Of a stretch of 64,000 nucleotides of DNA, positions 33,733-44,087 are shown piece after piece. A program made the translations under genes and the position numbers. Source of the stretch: Mytilinidion resinicola (taxonomy: Eukaryota; Ascomycota; Dothideomycetes; Mytilinidiales; Mytilinidiaceae). The notes below the pieces were generated by a model. It ran no database searches. It saw only the letters and a program-made list of their open reading frames with translations, and was not told the DNA's origin. The stretch covers positions 1,154,804 to 1,218,803 of the forward strand of contig NW_022985443.1 of assembly GCF_010093595.1 (NCBI RefSeq), in the 5' to 3' direction. Every line of letters begins with the position of its first letter. Positions within the stretch are counted from its first letter, which is position 1.

Positions 33733-35095
33733 GGGGATGACGCGAAGCAAATGGGCCTCAGTCAGCACGCCATGGAACCTTGGAATTCAGGCAGTCCGCG
33801 CGGCGGGGCTCCTCAGCAGAGGCAGCCGGGCGGATGTGGAGGAGTGAATGTTGCGCCTACGGTACGACGTCGCGCCGACGGTGCGCTGCGCGTAGGACAG
33901 CCCTTGGGTCCCAGGGCCGATCGCGCTCGATGGGATCTCTGGCTCGCAGATCGCTCGGCGATTACTATGCGGCTGGCGGCGAGCAGCGCTGGCGGCGATG
34001 TGGCGAGAGTCGCGTCGACGTCGTTGGTGATAGACACGGTGGTGGTGAGGGTGATAATTTGCGGACGGCGGCACGCACAGGGCGATCCGCGTGGCTATAT
34101 CGGGGCCAATTTGCTCCCAGCCGTCTCCTTTTGGAGCCCGCGAGCCTGCAGGGCAAAGCGCGAGCTCACAGGCGACGGGGCTAATCTTGGCCCACGCCGT
34201 TTCAGCCCCGGGCCCTCGTGACGTCTCCGTCGCTTAAGGCTGTCGGTGTGATGCCCGAGGAAGAGTTTCCATCAGGCCTCACGAGAGTCAACAATCTGGC
34301 CAAAGCCCTTTGCGCCGCCACGGCGCCGGGCTACGGCCACACTCGAACCCCGAGAGGTTGCACGCCTGCACACGCTCACAACGCATCACGGACAGAAGGC
34401 AGACGGCACTCCACTCCGCCAATGGGATAAGGCTGGCGCTTCGTCGCGTCGAGCGCCTCCAACTTCCAGCCACCATTCCGCAACACCTCGGGACACTGTG
34501 AGAACCCGGCAGTAGTGGTGTTTCGATAGTTGCACGCGGGGCCTGAAAACGGTGGCACCCTGGAGCTGCCGCAGGTGTGCGCGTGTCTGCCAGCTTGTGG
34601 TGCTTCAACCCATTTTCGAAATTGTGAACGACGTAGAGGCTCTTGATTTTGGGCCATGTGGAACTTCGTTAAGCACTTCGAGCAGTGGCAGACAGGTGTA
34701 CACACGAGACAGAATGCTTGATGAGTGTGCCGCTTTTTTCACGCCTAGAGTGAGCTGGAATTCAGCTATGCCAGGTCACGATAGCTATTCACGGAGCAAA
34801 CACCCACCAATCACAGCACGGCGTTGTAATTGGGCAGACCTGACGGGCGTGACCGGCTACAGTTACTGCGGCGACTCGTATCCACGATAGCGTGCAGTCC
34901 AAGGCAGTTTGGTTGGCCTGCTAACCTATCTAGCTCATGACGTCGGCCTTCTTGCGGAAAAACGGTTGGTTGGCGAGAAGCAAGTTCACGTCAGAAGAAG
35001 CTTCGACGGCGTAGAATTGCCAGTGCATTCCAAACTTGACGATTTTGCTACAATGACTGTCCTCATTGAGTCTTTGTGGCCTTTCTATCTTGACA
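33733..35095. other. Divergent intergenic region, no supported gene
   Basis: 1.36 kb between abp2 (minus) and the SRPBCC gene (plus). The left half is GC-rich and gives long chance frames on both strands (for example 33607-34221 plus) without domains. It should hold both promoters. Confidence 0.5.
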
Positions 35096-35751
35096 ATGCC
35101 TTCGCGGACCCTTCTCGCGGCTCTTGTAGCCATTGGAGCACTCCTTGCTGGTATCATTCAGATGACCCCCGATAAACGAACCGAAGTGCTGCCTACTCCC
35201 AACATATCTCAGAAAGAGGCCGTCGGAACAGCCGGGTACAGCGCCAGATTCCACGTTCCGGCCGACGAGGTCTGGAGTAAAGTGGCCGACTTTCCCAGCT
35301 ACCATGAGTGGAGTAGCAGTTTGAGAGTGGAGTTTCAGGACTATCCCTTGAAAGCGGGATCCGTAGGGAAGCTCGTTGTGAGTTCCGCTGATCTGGCACC
35401 GATCTGAAGTCGGTTGAGAGCAAAGTGGCTGAGATAGCGTCACAGACCACTACACCGGGCAAAACACCAGAGGAGAGCCCCATTGAGATACTCATAGTAG
35501 ACCACCAGGCCCGCATACTTGCCTGGAAAGCGATCCTGCCTGTTTCAAGCTCACTTTTGCTCGTCGAACGTGTTCAGCATGTCGTAGAGCTTCCTGACCA
35601 GCCTGGTTGGTGCGAATACAGGTCTTGGGACTCTTGGAAGGGACCTCTAGGGTATCTCGTGCAGTGGACTGTGAAGAAAGTGGTCAAGGACGGCGTCCGA
35701 GCCTGGGGCGACCAGGAGCTAACTAAGTACGTCAACTCCGGGGCCGCATGA
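35096..35751 (+). CDS. SRPBCC / START-like (polyketide-cyclase-fold) protein with N-terminal hydrophobic segment
   Basis: Start MPSRTLLAALVAIGALLAGI at 35096 (the frame extends upstream only to a TTG at 35066) gives a signal peptide or anchor. Then come SARFHVPADEVWSKVADFPSYHEWSSSL and, after the junction, ILAWKAILPVSSSLLLVERVQHVVEL and YRSWDSWKGPLGYLVQWT, which follow the SRPBCC/polyketide-cyclase pattern of a helix-grip fold around a hydrophobic pocket. Two frames must be joined. The best splice is 35377 to 35419 (donor GTGAGT, acceptor TTGAG, 43 nt), giving 204 residues, but this intron is very short and the border is uncertain. Proteins of this fold bind lipids or small hydrophobic ligands; the ligand here is unknown. 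Confidence 0.7.
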
Positions 35752-36395
35752 ATGCAATTCAGATGGAACGTGAGACAAGGAAAGGCAACGAATTGTAGAC
35801 GCTGTGTGGAGAATGGGAGAAGAATGAAACAAGGCAACAGGGATGCAAAGAGAGTATATTAGGAAACCATTTCGGCCTCCGAGTGACTATAGAAATCGGC
35901 AAATATACATGCACGAGGGTATCGGACATCTTGATTGGCACTAGAGGTGCTACGATTCTTAAAGTCAACTTCCCCTCGCACTGACATGTGGTTGTGGACC
36001 AGTCTCCGCAATTCGGCGTATATCCCAAAAGCGAGACTCCCCAAGACGCATTTGCTGATTAGTCGAGAACAAAGGAGACTGACGAGACAGGGTCACGATT
36101 TCCGGCGATTTGCTCTAATTCACGTGACCTTTTTCGATATACCTCGGTCCAAGGCATTCTGCTTCTCGCATCTCAGTCCGGTGACGTTGAGAATCACAAG
36201 CTAATCCTACATTCCTCATATTGCGCCCCTTCTTTCGGCTCCTTTCTTGTTATCGCACGTCCTGTTGAAGACCTCAAGCTTCTACGGCATTTGACTTTTC
36301 TTTTTCTAGATTAACGCGCCACTCCTTGTTCCCTTCCATGAACACCCCTCCTTCGGCCTCATCACAAATATTGTTACACAGCAACCATCTCTACC
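35752..36395. other. Intergenic, promoter region of the carrier gene
   Basis: A 644-nt spacer. Nothing recognisable except pyrimidine-rich sequence close to the start at 36396. Confidence 0.45.
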
Positions 36396-37534
36396 ATGTC
36401 GGAAGCCTCTAAAACAGCCGCCGAGAAGCTTGCAGAGTCTACCCAAGCCGCGCGTACTAGTGCTACCGCCCAGCAGAGTGACAATGTCGCCCATGCCCTG
36501 GCTGGTGCCGGTGGAGGCCTGCTCTCGATGGCCCTGACGTACGGATCCTCAGTCGCAAACTCCAGCCTTTGCTGAACATCTCTCCAGCTACCCTCTTATC
36601 ACTCTCTCAACACGCGCGCAAGTCGAATCAAAACGCGCCCAATCGTCAACCCTCGATGCTGCCAGGCGCATCGTCAAAAGAGAGGGTCTAGTCGGCTTAT
36701 ACGCCGGCCTCGAGTCAGCGTTGTTCGGCATCAGCGTTACCAACTTCGTATACTATTACTGTCAGTGGAAGAGAATTGGGAGCTACGGTCAATACTAATG
36801 GAGTGTAGGGTACGAATGGACCAGGGCCTTTTTTGAAAAGGCTGCTATAAAGGCCGGACGCGCCTCGAGGAAGCTCACCACGGTCGAATCCATTTTCGCG
36901 GGAGCCATCGCTGGCAGCTTAACTGTCCTGTTCACAAATCCCATCTGGGTTGTGAACACGCGCATGACGGCGCGAAAATCCCAATCCAACGAACAGGTTC
37001 TACCTGGCGCAAAGCCTGCGAAAGCCCCCTCGACAATTGGGACTCTCCTATCAATCATCAGGGATGAGGGGCCAACGCGACTTTTCGCGGGTGTCATGCC
37101 TGCGTTGGTGCTGGTCATCAACCCAATCCTACAATACACTGTGTTTGAGCAACTTAAGAATACATTAGAGAAGAGGAGGAGGGTCACGCCGACTGATGCG
37201 TTCTACCTGGGCGCTTTAGGGAAGCTGATGGCGACAAGCATCACTTATCCGTACATCACAGTCAAGAGCAGGATGCACGTCGCAGGGAGAGATGGACCGA
37301 AGGAGGACATGATGTCAACCTTCCGGAGAATCATCAAGGAAGAGGGCTGGGCGGGCCTGTACGGAGGTAAGCATTATATGTTTGAATATGGGGTTCCGAT
37401 CTAACTTCGTCCCAGGTATTGGCCCCAAGGTGACGCAGAGTGTCATCACTGCAGCCTTTCTCTTTGCATTCAAGGATGCTCTGTACGGAATGACAGTCAC
37501 CGCTAGAAGAAAGATAGCCCTGAAGAAGGCGTAG
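36396..37534 (+). CDS. ant1: Peroxisomal adenine nucleotide carrier (PMP47/Ant1 type), mitochondrial carrier superfamily
   Basis: Four exons (36396-36538, 36588-36760, 36809-37366, 37416-37534) give 330 residues with clean GT..AG borders. Three carrier repeats are visible: first LAGAGGGLLSMALTYPLITLSTRAQ and RREGLVGLYAG-like sequence; second FAGAIAGSLTVLFTNPIWVVNTRMT; third GALGKLMATSITYPYITVKSRM followed by EEGWAGLYGGIGPKVTQS. The motif variants YPLITLSTR, NPIWVVNTR and YPYITVKSR are those of PMP47/Ant1 rather than of mitochondrial ADP/ATP carriers. In yeasts this protein exchanges ATP for AMP across the peroxisomal membrane to feed acyl-CoA synthetase in beta-oxidation. The family is certain; the exact substrate is inferred from the closest group. 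Confidence 0.92.
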
Positions 37535-38146
37535 CAGCCTCCTAATAGTCTATTCTCAGCAGAACCCCGATCCAGCCTAAGATCTAGGGACTGTCGAGAC
37601 ACTGAAATGGCATTGATACGACGGTGTACGATTGGAAAAGGTTAGCATAAGGATGGGTAGGTTGCATTCTGGGACATATAGACCCCTTAGCACTATTTGA
37701 GTTTGTATATACACCAACGGATTTGACACATGCGTTTGGAAAGATCTTGTTCTCGCTTGCTCTCGCCGTCCTTCAAGCGCTGTCTTTTATCACACTTCAA
37801 CGTCAATAAGAGTCTTCCACCTTGATAACGAGTAAACGAATGTTGAGTCAATGCCTCTCAACTGAAAACCCTCAATCGAATTCACAACAAGTCAATTCTT
37901 AAGACCATCCCGTCAACCGACATTGGAGGAATTCATTCCCTGCACTGCCGACATGATCATCAGCGGGGTTCTTGCTTATGCGGGGCATTTATCCGCCCCC
38001 GCCATCCATGGTGGCCATCGATTTTTAATATAGAACCTCGCGCTATCTCAGATCCCTTCCTAGGTCCGCAAGCAGATTGATTCATAGCTTAAGTAATCCA
38101 GTGTGAGCAGTCATTATCTGTCTAAGGAGTCCCAACGATAGCAAAT
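37535..38146. other. Intergenic, nothing recognised
   Basis: A 612-nt spacer between two plus-strand genes, containing the 3' flank of the carrier gene and the promoter of the dehydrogenase gene. No repeat or RNA gene is seen. Confidence 0.5.
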
Positions 38147-39514
38147 ATGACCTCAAATCCTTATACTATACGATGGGGGATTCTAGGTATGTCACACCAC
38201 TAGAACACCTCGGAAACTTCACTGACATCAAGCAGCAACGGGAGGGATAGCCCAAAGTAAGACAGGTGATACCCTTCACACTTCTTAGCTCTGACCTCTA
38301 CAGCCTTCACGAAAGACCTCCTCATCGACCCAGCAACCCGCAACGCAACCGATATCCGCCACTCCGTCGTCGCCGCTGCTTCCTCTACATCCTCCGACCG
38401 TGCCGCGCAATTCCTTAAAGACTGCGGTGTTTCCTCTACTGCGAAGGCTTACGGATCCTACAAAGAGCTCGTAATAGACCCCGATATCGACATCATCTAC
38501 ATCGCGACTCCGCACTCGCACCACTACCAGAACGCGCGCCTATGTCTTGAAGCCGGAAAGAACGTCTTGTGTGAGAAAGCATTCACGACGAACGCGGCGC
38601 AAGCGAAGATACTTGTGCAGATTGCTAAAGAGAAAGGGCTTTTTCTCATGGAGGCGGTGTGGACGAGATATTTCCCCCTCGTGAGGGAACTACAGGCGAA
38701 AGTCCAAGAGGGTACGATTGGGGACGTGAAGAGGGTATTTGCAGATCTCAGCTACAGGAAAGATGTCGAGAAGGAGTTTGGGTCGGAACACCGGATGGTG
38801 AACATGGATTTGGCGGGAGGTGTTTTGTTGGACTGTGAGGAATCAACCTCCTTAACCCCTAGATCCATCCCTCCTTTGCTGTTTGCTAACAGCGTCGACG
38901 GGCAGTGGGCATTTATAGCCTGACCTGGGTATTCCAATTCCTCTACCACCTCCAACCGCTGAGTCAACGCCAAGCTCCCATCGTCGCGTCTTCCATCACG
39001 AAGTATGAGAAGACAGGGTGCGATGAAATGACATCAATCATCTTGACATTCCCCGCTACCAACACGCACGGCATAGCCACATCGAACATCCGCGTAGGTT
39101 TACCTCCCCTCAAACACATTGCGATACTCACATCAGCAGGTCTCCCACGACCCCGACTCCAATGGCACCGCCGGCGCCCCCATCCGTATTCAGGGCACCC
39201 TCGGCGAGATCCAAGTCACGGGCTTCTCCTTCCGGCCCACCACATACACCCTAATCCCAGCCTCCTCCGCGTCACAGGGCTCTCCAGCAAAGTTCAAACA
39301 AGAGACCATCACTCATGAGATCCCCGGGCACGGCATGTTCTGGGAAGCAGATGAGTGCGCAAGGTGTTTAAGAGATGGGAAGCAGGAGAGCGAGGGACTG
39401 GGGTGGGAAGAGAGTATCGCGATTATGGAGACGATGGATGAGGTAAGGCGGCAGGGGGGAGTGAGGTATCCGGAAAAGATTGAGAGCACGGAGTATCCCC
39501 TTGAGGGGTTTTAG
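38147..39514 (+). CDS. Gfo/Idh/MocA oxidoreductase, D-xylose 1-dehydrogenase / dihydrodiol dehydrogenase type
   Basis: Five exons (38147-38186, 38236-38256, 38304-38834, 38906-39093, 39140-39514) give 384 residues; exon 2 is only 21 nt. The first three exons together encode the Rossmann start RWGILATGGIAQTFTKD with its G-x-x-x-x-G-G motif. Then come DIIYIATPHSHHYQNARLCLEAGKNVLCEKAF, the catalytic-region EK typical of the family, and MEAVWTRYFPLV, followed by a C-terminal alpha/beta domain (LDLGIYSLTWVFQFL, GHGMFWEADECARCLRDG). This subfamily contains fungal NADP-dependent D-xylose 1-dehydrogenases (Xyd1) and mammalian dimeric dihydrodiol dehydrogenase. The substrate cannot be settled from sequence alone. 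No signal peptide, so cytosolic. Confidence 0.9.
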
Positions 39515-40447
39515 GGATGGAAAGGTGGAAGAGCGGATGGCAAGGGGATAAGCTGTATCTATCGGTCAAACTTATATGTGGTTGACTCTGTAAGTTCTTG
39601 TGACCGAGTATTTTTGTTATCTTTTGGAGCTACCCAGCCAGTTCATGGAAACTTAATATCGAGTATCTGAGATCGGGTCTGCTGCTTTCGTGGTAAGACT
39701 GCAAATAGGGGCACTCTGCGTTCACGCAATGTGCATGTCGCGTCTTATCAGACTCTTTCAAAGCGGATGACTTCGCTAGGTCTTAGTGCAGAAGTGTATT
39801 CCTTAAATGTCGAAAGCACCTCAGGGAGCTTCTTACAAGCCTGATATCGTCAAAACGCTTTTGAATCGCTAATTGGGAGGAGAAATAACTACAATGGGCT
39901 CACGCTACAGCTACATCGCCATATTCGTAAGTACTGGCAACCTCACCTCACTCATGTCTTCGACTGAAGCTTCTCCGCAGAACCTCCTAACGCGCTTCTA
40001 GATCTAACATTCGTCCCTGCATTAGAACAGCGGTTCGTTGCTTCGTTCCTCCTCCCAATGACCGCAACTGCCTCGGTATGTTGGCGATGGCGAAGCGAAA
40101 GACGAAGGAGTGCCGCTAGCTGTTGTTCTTCGGTCCTTCAGGAAAGTAAGAGACAAACCAAAACAACTCATCGCTCTATCGCTCATCGCTCATCATACAC
40201 ATTCAATATATTTTTCTCACCGCTCGTCGCTTATCACTCATCGCTCATACCGGGAAGGGCTATCGCTTTAGCTTCACTATTTTCATCTCTCAGACACGCT
40301 CAACATCCGTACCTCCTCCACGTCTGCTTCTTGGAGCCTGTGAAGGAACTGCGCCGCTATCGACTTCTACTCGACGATTATCCAGCGCTAGCTCTGAGCA
40401 ACCAGACACGCTCTCGTTTGGAGCAGACGCCGTTCAAATCCACCAAC
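39515..40447. other. Intergenic, with short TCATCGCTC-type repeats
   Basis: A 933-nt spacer. From about 40168 to 40256 several imperfect copies of a TCATCGCTC/TTATCACTCATCGCTC unit occur. The frame of the RING pseudogene is open upstream back to 40058, including KELRRYRLLLDDYPAL, so the ancestral gene may have begun further upstream than 40448. Confidence 0.4.
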
Positions 40448-41362
40448 ATGTTCTCATTTGTGCCCACCAGAAACGAGTTCGTCGCCAGCCTTGTCACATT
40501 CTCTGGACCTCCCCACCCATACCAAGGACACATTTGTCCAGATTGTTCGCAGCTTTATACCGTTGGTTCAGCCGTCCGCCCAGACGGACAAGCTCACATT
40601 GCTACGCAAACTCCCCCTTGCAACTATGTTTCTTGCTAGAATTGCTTGTTCGATAACATCTCCTCGAGGACTCGGAATGGATGGTACTTTTGCCGGAGCT
40701 GCCCGAACCGCACAGCACTCTTTAGGCTTGAAAAAGCAAGGCAGATCTTCGACAGATTTTCTTTGTTAATCAACCGCAACCACTTCTGGATTCAGCCAGT
40801 GGTTCGAATAGTAGAGCGCACATTTTTCTAGCAGAGTAGTCCTTCGTTCTTGATTATAGACGCGCCGGGTCTTTTGGTTGGAATCGTCCCACTCCCTGGA
40901 CGAGTACAGGCGCCACAAATAGTGTTACTGCTCATTTCGAACTCCACACTCTGTTTTTTCCAACTTGTCGACTTGTTCCTGGCTATTCAACTACTATTTT
41001 CTGTAACAAGTACCTTAATGAGTTGGGCTACTACGGGTCTAGATCGAGAGCTCATCGCTGCTCTCGTGAACGTGGCCCTTAGCATTTACCACATTCTGAA
41101 TTCAGGGACTGACGTCTACTCCTATGATCCGGTTAGCGTCCGGGGTTATGAGCGCATGGGATTAGTTTTCGCTATTTGCTTTAACTTCTTTATTTGCTGG
41201 TGCAAGGACTGGGATATCTTCTCGTTCAGGTCAGCGCAATTTCTCCATGCCAAGTGCCTGGATCATCCGTTCTCAGAACTCTACCCCACTAGTCTCAATG
41301 ACTGGGCATTGATTTCTGCTGTTGCTCTGTGGGGAGCAAATATGCTGATTTTGGGAACCTGA
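40448..41362 (+). pseudogene. RING-finger membrane protein pseudogene with two in-frame TAG codons
   Basis: One frame runs from ATG 40448 (MFSFVPTRNEFVASL) to a TGA at 41360-41362, interrupted only by TAG at 40637-40639 and at 40829-40831. Around the first TAG the spacing of a RING finger is kept: CPDC, then C-N-Y-V-S-C-stop-N-C, then FCRSC. The Tyr stands where a zinc-binding His is expected. After the second TAG come about four hydrophobic spans (IVLLLISNSTLCFFQLVDLFL, LIAALVNVALSIYHIL, GLVFAICFNFFICW, LISAVALWGANMLIL). Stops and the lost His are all explained by C-to-T changes. The N-terminal layout resembles the intact RING gene at 42248. RING-TM proteins are typically membrane-bound ubiquitin ligases. 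Confidence 0.65.
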
Positions 41363-42247
41363 TTTCCGCAGTGCTGAGCAACATCAACAGCCAGAGATCG
41401 GTCGACGGCTTCTCTCTTTCTGCTCTCCACAGGCACTCGACCATCGTTACGCGCAATTAATGCTTTTTTTCATCCAGACACTGGCACTGACGCTTGCTCG
41501 TGAACGAGTGTGGGTCAAGGAGTGTCATTGGGAGTTTCCAGTTTCAAGTTTCACATTCTATTTTTCTATTCAGTTCGTTTTGTCAGTTTACTTAGGTAAG
41601 TGCAATCATCACCTCTCAAAGCCCCGCTCACAATTATTCTAGATACAATTGAGTAAGGCACCTGCGTTCGGGGCTTTTCGTTTTTTTCGGTAGGTAGTCT
41701 TGTCTGGACCACAAATGCGCTTTGCGTTTTCACTCTTGATCTGCAGTGCCTTGCTATAGATATCGGTACACTCTCCTGCCACTATTTGTGGGGCTCAAAT
41801 GTACTAATAGAAATCTGCGTACACCCCGTTGACGCTGTCTGAGGTAGCCTCGCGAGTTTACTAGCTGTCCAAAATGCCGAACTTCCCTCTTATTCGGAAT
41901 GCTGAAAATACTATGGAGCTCCTCATGCAGCGGCAAACGAGTGCACGGATTTCTATGACGAGGCATTGTAGCCACGTGAACGCAGCCTCGACTCATGAAC
42001 TCCACCATACGTGGTAGCTCCGCGAGTATACCCACTGTGAAGATGAAGCCACGCCAACATCAGTAAGTACACGTGAAAATCCCATTCAAACAGCATTCGT
42101 GCCTCTCCTTCACATCCTACATCACAAACACCTCGTTCACTCCGCTACATAATCTCTCACGCCTCGAACCCCTTTCTCCCCTTAGACTCTCGTCATTTAC
42201 CACAAATTCCCTAATCCTCCGCAAATTCAACACCAACATCATCCCAA
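41363..42247. other. Intergenic, contains a dispersed flank motif
   Basis: An 885-nt spacer between the two RING genes. Around 41818-41860 lies a copy of a short dispersed motif (ACACC..GTTGACGCTGTCTGAGGTAG-like) that recurs near 43680, 43950 and 46180. No gene is seen. Confidence 0.4.
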
Positions 42248-43591
42248 ATGGCCGTCCCTATCCACCAACCCGCCCTCCCCTCCAAAACCCACTTCCTCGC
42301 CCACATGCTCCAGCCCTCTCTCCTCACTGATCCCTTCCGCGGCCCCAACTGCCCCATCTGCCACGAAGAATACACCGCCGATATTCCGAATATCGCACCC
42401 GACGAACCCCCTGAGCAAGCACCAAGACCCAGGCCCCACAACGCCGTCCGCATCCTGCCCTGCAACCACATCTTCGGCGAGCCCTGCCTGCGGCGGTGGC
42501 TCGACAGCGAGGCGAGGCCGAATCGGTGCATGTTCTGCCGCGTTGAGCTGTTTGAGCCTGAGAGGGAGGTGGAAGAGGGACTGGCTGTGGAGCCGGTGGG
42601 GGAGGCCGGGGAGAGACAGGCTAGGGCTGACCCGGCAGTCCAATTACATGAACTGCGACGCCAGATGGACATACTGAGGGATATAGGAAACGCCGAGCAG
42701 CCAGTCGATCGAGAGCGAGAGGCTCGAGCACCCGATGGGCCACCACGGCCGCGGGGGCCGCCGTGGACCATACGCCAGCTGGTGGATCACCTACAAGGGA
42801 TGCGAGACTTGGTGGACGTGGATGAGGACCGGCGGCTCGTCGAGCAGGCGCTTGAGCGGCAGCGGGAGGCGTTGGGGCAGCCGCCGCTGGGGTTTGGTGA
42901 GCAGCTGGAGCAGCGGGGAGAGATTAGGGAGATCCTGCGTGAGCGATTGGGGGAGCGGAGAGAGATTGGGAGGGTTGTGCCGGGACTCGACCGTGAGGGA
43001 GGGGGTTTGCAGGTCGAGCAGCGGCAGGATCGCGCCAATGAGGGGCTGCAGGGGCGCATACGCGGACTGCTGGATCAACTGATGGAGCTGCGAGAGGCGA
43101 TGGATGGGGAAGAGGAGAGGCTGATGATAGAGCATGGGCTTGCTAGGCTGAGGGGGCGACAGCGACAGGAGGTGAGAGACTTAAGGGACGCGGAAGCGAA
43201 TAGGCAGCGCTTAGAACAGGATCTTGATCGGGAGCGGCAGGTTCTAGGACAGCAGCAACAGCAATTGGATCATGCCAATGAGCGGTTGGCGGAGTTGAGA
43301 GAGATTAGAGAGATTATACAGGGGCTAAGGCGGATGCAGGAGGGTATGGTGGCGCCGGATTCGCAGGGTTGGGACCAGACGCGGCTGAGGATGTATGAGA
43401 CTCTGTTTGCTTTGTGGGTGGCGGCTATGTCCTTGATTGTGGCGCTGGGTTTGGAAAATGTGGTGATGTGGGTAGATGTAGCTTTGAGGGATTGGGGAAT
43501 GTGGCTCATAGCTGTTGGTATGTGGGTTTTGGGACTGGTGTGCATGGGTTTGATTCAGTATGTCCAGTTGGGTAGATATCTGAGAGATTAG
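42248..43591 (+). CDS. RING-finger, coiled-coil, membrane-anchored protein (putative E3 ubiquitin ligase)
   Basis: Single exon of 447 residues, ATG at 42248. The RING is at residues ~35-98: CPIC, a Pro-rich loop, LPCNHIFGEPCLRRWL, then CMFC and RVELFEPE. The fifth ligand position is Gly (H-I-F-G), a variant I recall from other fungal RINGs, so it may bind one zinc imperfectly. A long charged coiled coil (~120-370) follows with repeated REIR-EIL/RDL-type heptads and Gln/Glu/Arg runs. Two C-terminal membrane spans close the protein (LFALWVAAMSLIVALGL and WGMWLIAVGMWVLGLVCMGLI). Likely an E3 ligase anchored in an internal membrane; the substrate is unknown. It appears to be the surviving member of a tandem pair with 40448-41362. 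Confidence 0.85.
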   Translation: MAVPIHQPALPSKTHFLAHMLQPSLLTDPFRGPNCPICHEEYTADIPNIAPDEPPEQAPRPRPHNAVRILPCNHIFGEPCLRRWLDSEARPNRCMFCRVELFEPEREVEEGLAVEPVGEAGERQARADPAVQLHELRRQMDILRDIGNAEQPVDREREARAPDGPPRPRGPPWTIRQLVDHLQGMRDLVDVDEDRRLVEQALERQREALGQPPLGFGEQLEQRGEIREILRERLGERREIGRVVPGLDREGGGLQVEQRQDRANEGLQGRIRGLLDQLMELREAMDGEEERLMIEHGLARLRGRQRQEVRDLRDAEANRQRLEQDLDRERQVLGQQQQQLDHANERLAELREIREIIQGLRRMQEGMVAPDSQGWDQTRLRMYETLFALWVAAMSLIVALGLENVVMWVDVALRDWGMWLIAVGMWVLGLVCMGLIQYVQLGRYLRD

Positions 43592-44087
43592 GTATAACGT
43601 AATGGACATGTATTGTCGGCGAGTGAGCAGACCGACTTCGGAGTGAAGGTCAAGACGATATTCTGCACTCATCTCCGAAACACCATCTGAGGTAGCGTAG
43701 CGAGTGCCTTGGATCTTCAAATATCTAAACTTAGATCGTACTCGGATCATGCAAAAGTAAGTGTGAGGAAGTCACTTGCTTGCGCATTCACACGCTCTAA
43801 CGCTTCCCTCAGATCCGATTAGAGGAAGTAGCCAACAGTCCAAGGGACAAAGCTAACTTGGCTACGACTCCCGAGCGAAACCTTCTCTCCTCACCGACAA
43901 TTTCCAATCAGCTCATTTCTGACACCTCGTCTTTTACTTGAGTAGGTCTGCCTACACTTGGGTGTCACTGTTTGAAGTCCTTCGTTGCATGTTCGAATAT
44001 CTAACGAGGTGTACGCAGAGCATCCTGAACGACTCATAACCTTACCAAGCTACCTCGGACGACGTCATTTGCCAGTGCTCGGAAGAA
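43592..44087. other. Intergenic with repeat-like flank motifs
   Basis: A 496-nt spacer. Copies of the dispersed motif occur near 43681-43730 (CATCTGAGGTAGCGTAGCGAG, then TTCAAATATCTAA) and near 43950-44010 (CACTGTTTGAAGTCCTTCG, then TTCGAATATCTAA). No gene is seen. Confidence 0.4.

Noticed and set aside
33607..34221. 204-codon open frame on the plus strand opposite abp2 exon 1
   Set aside because: It partly overlaps abp2 coding sequence in antisense, is GC-rich and shows no domain.
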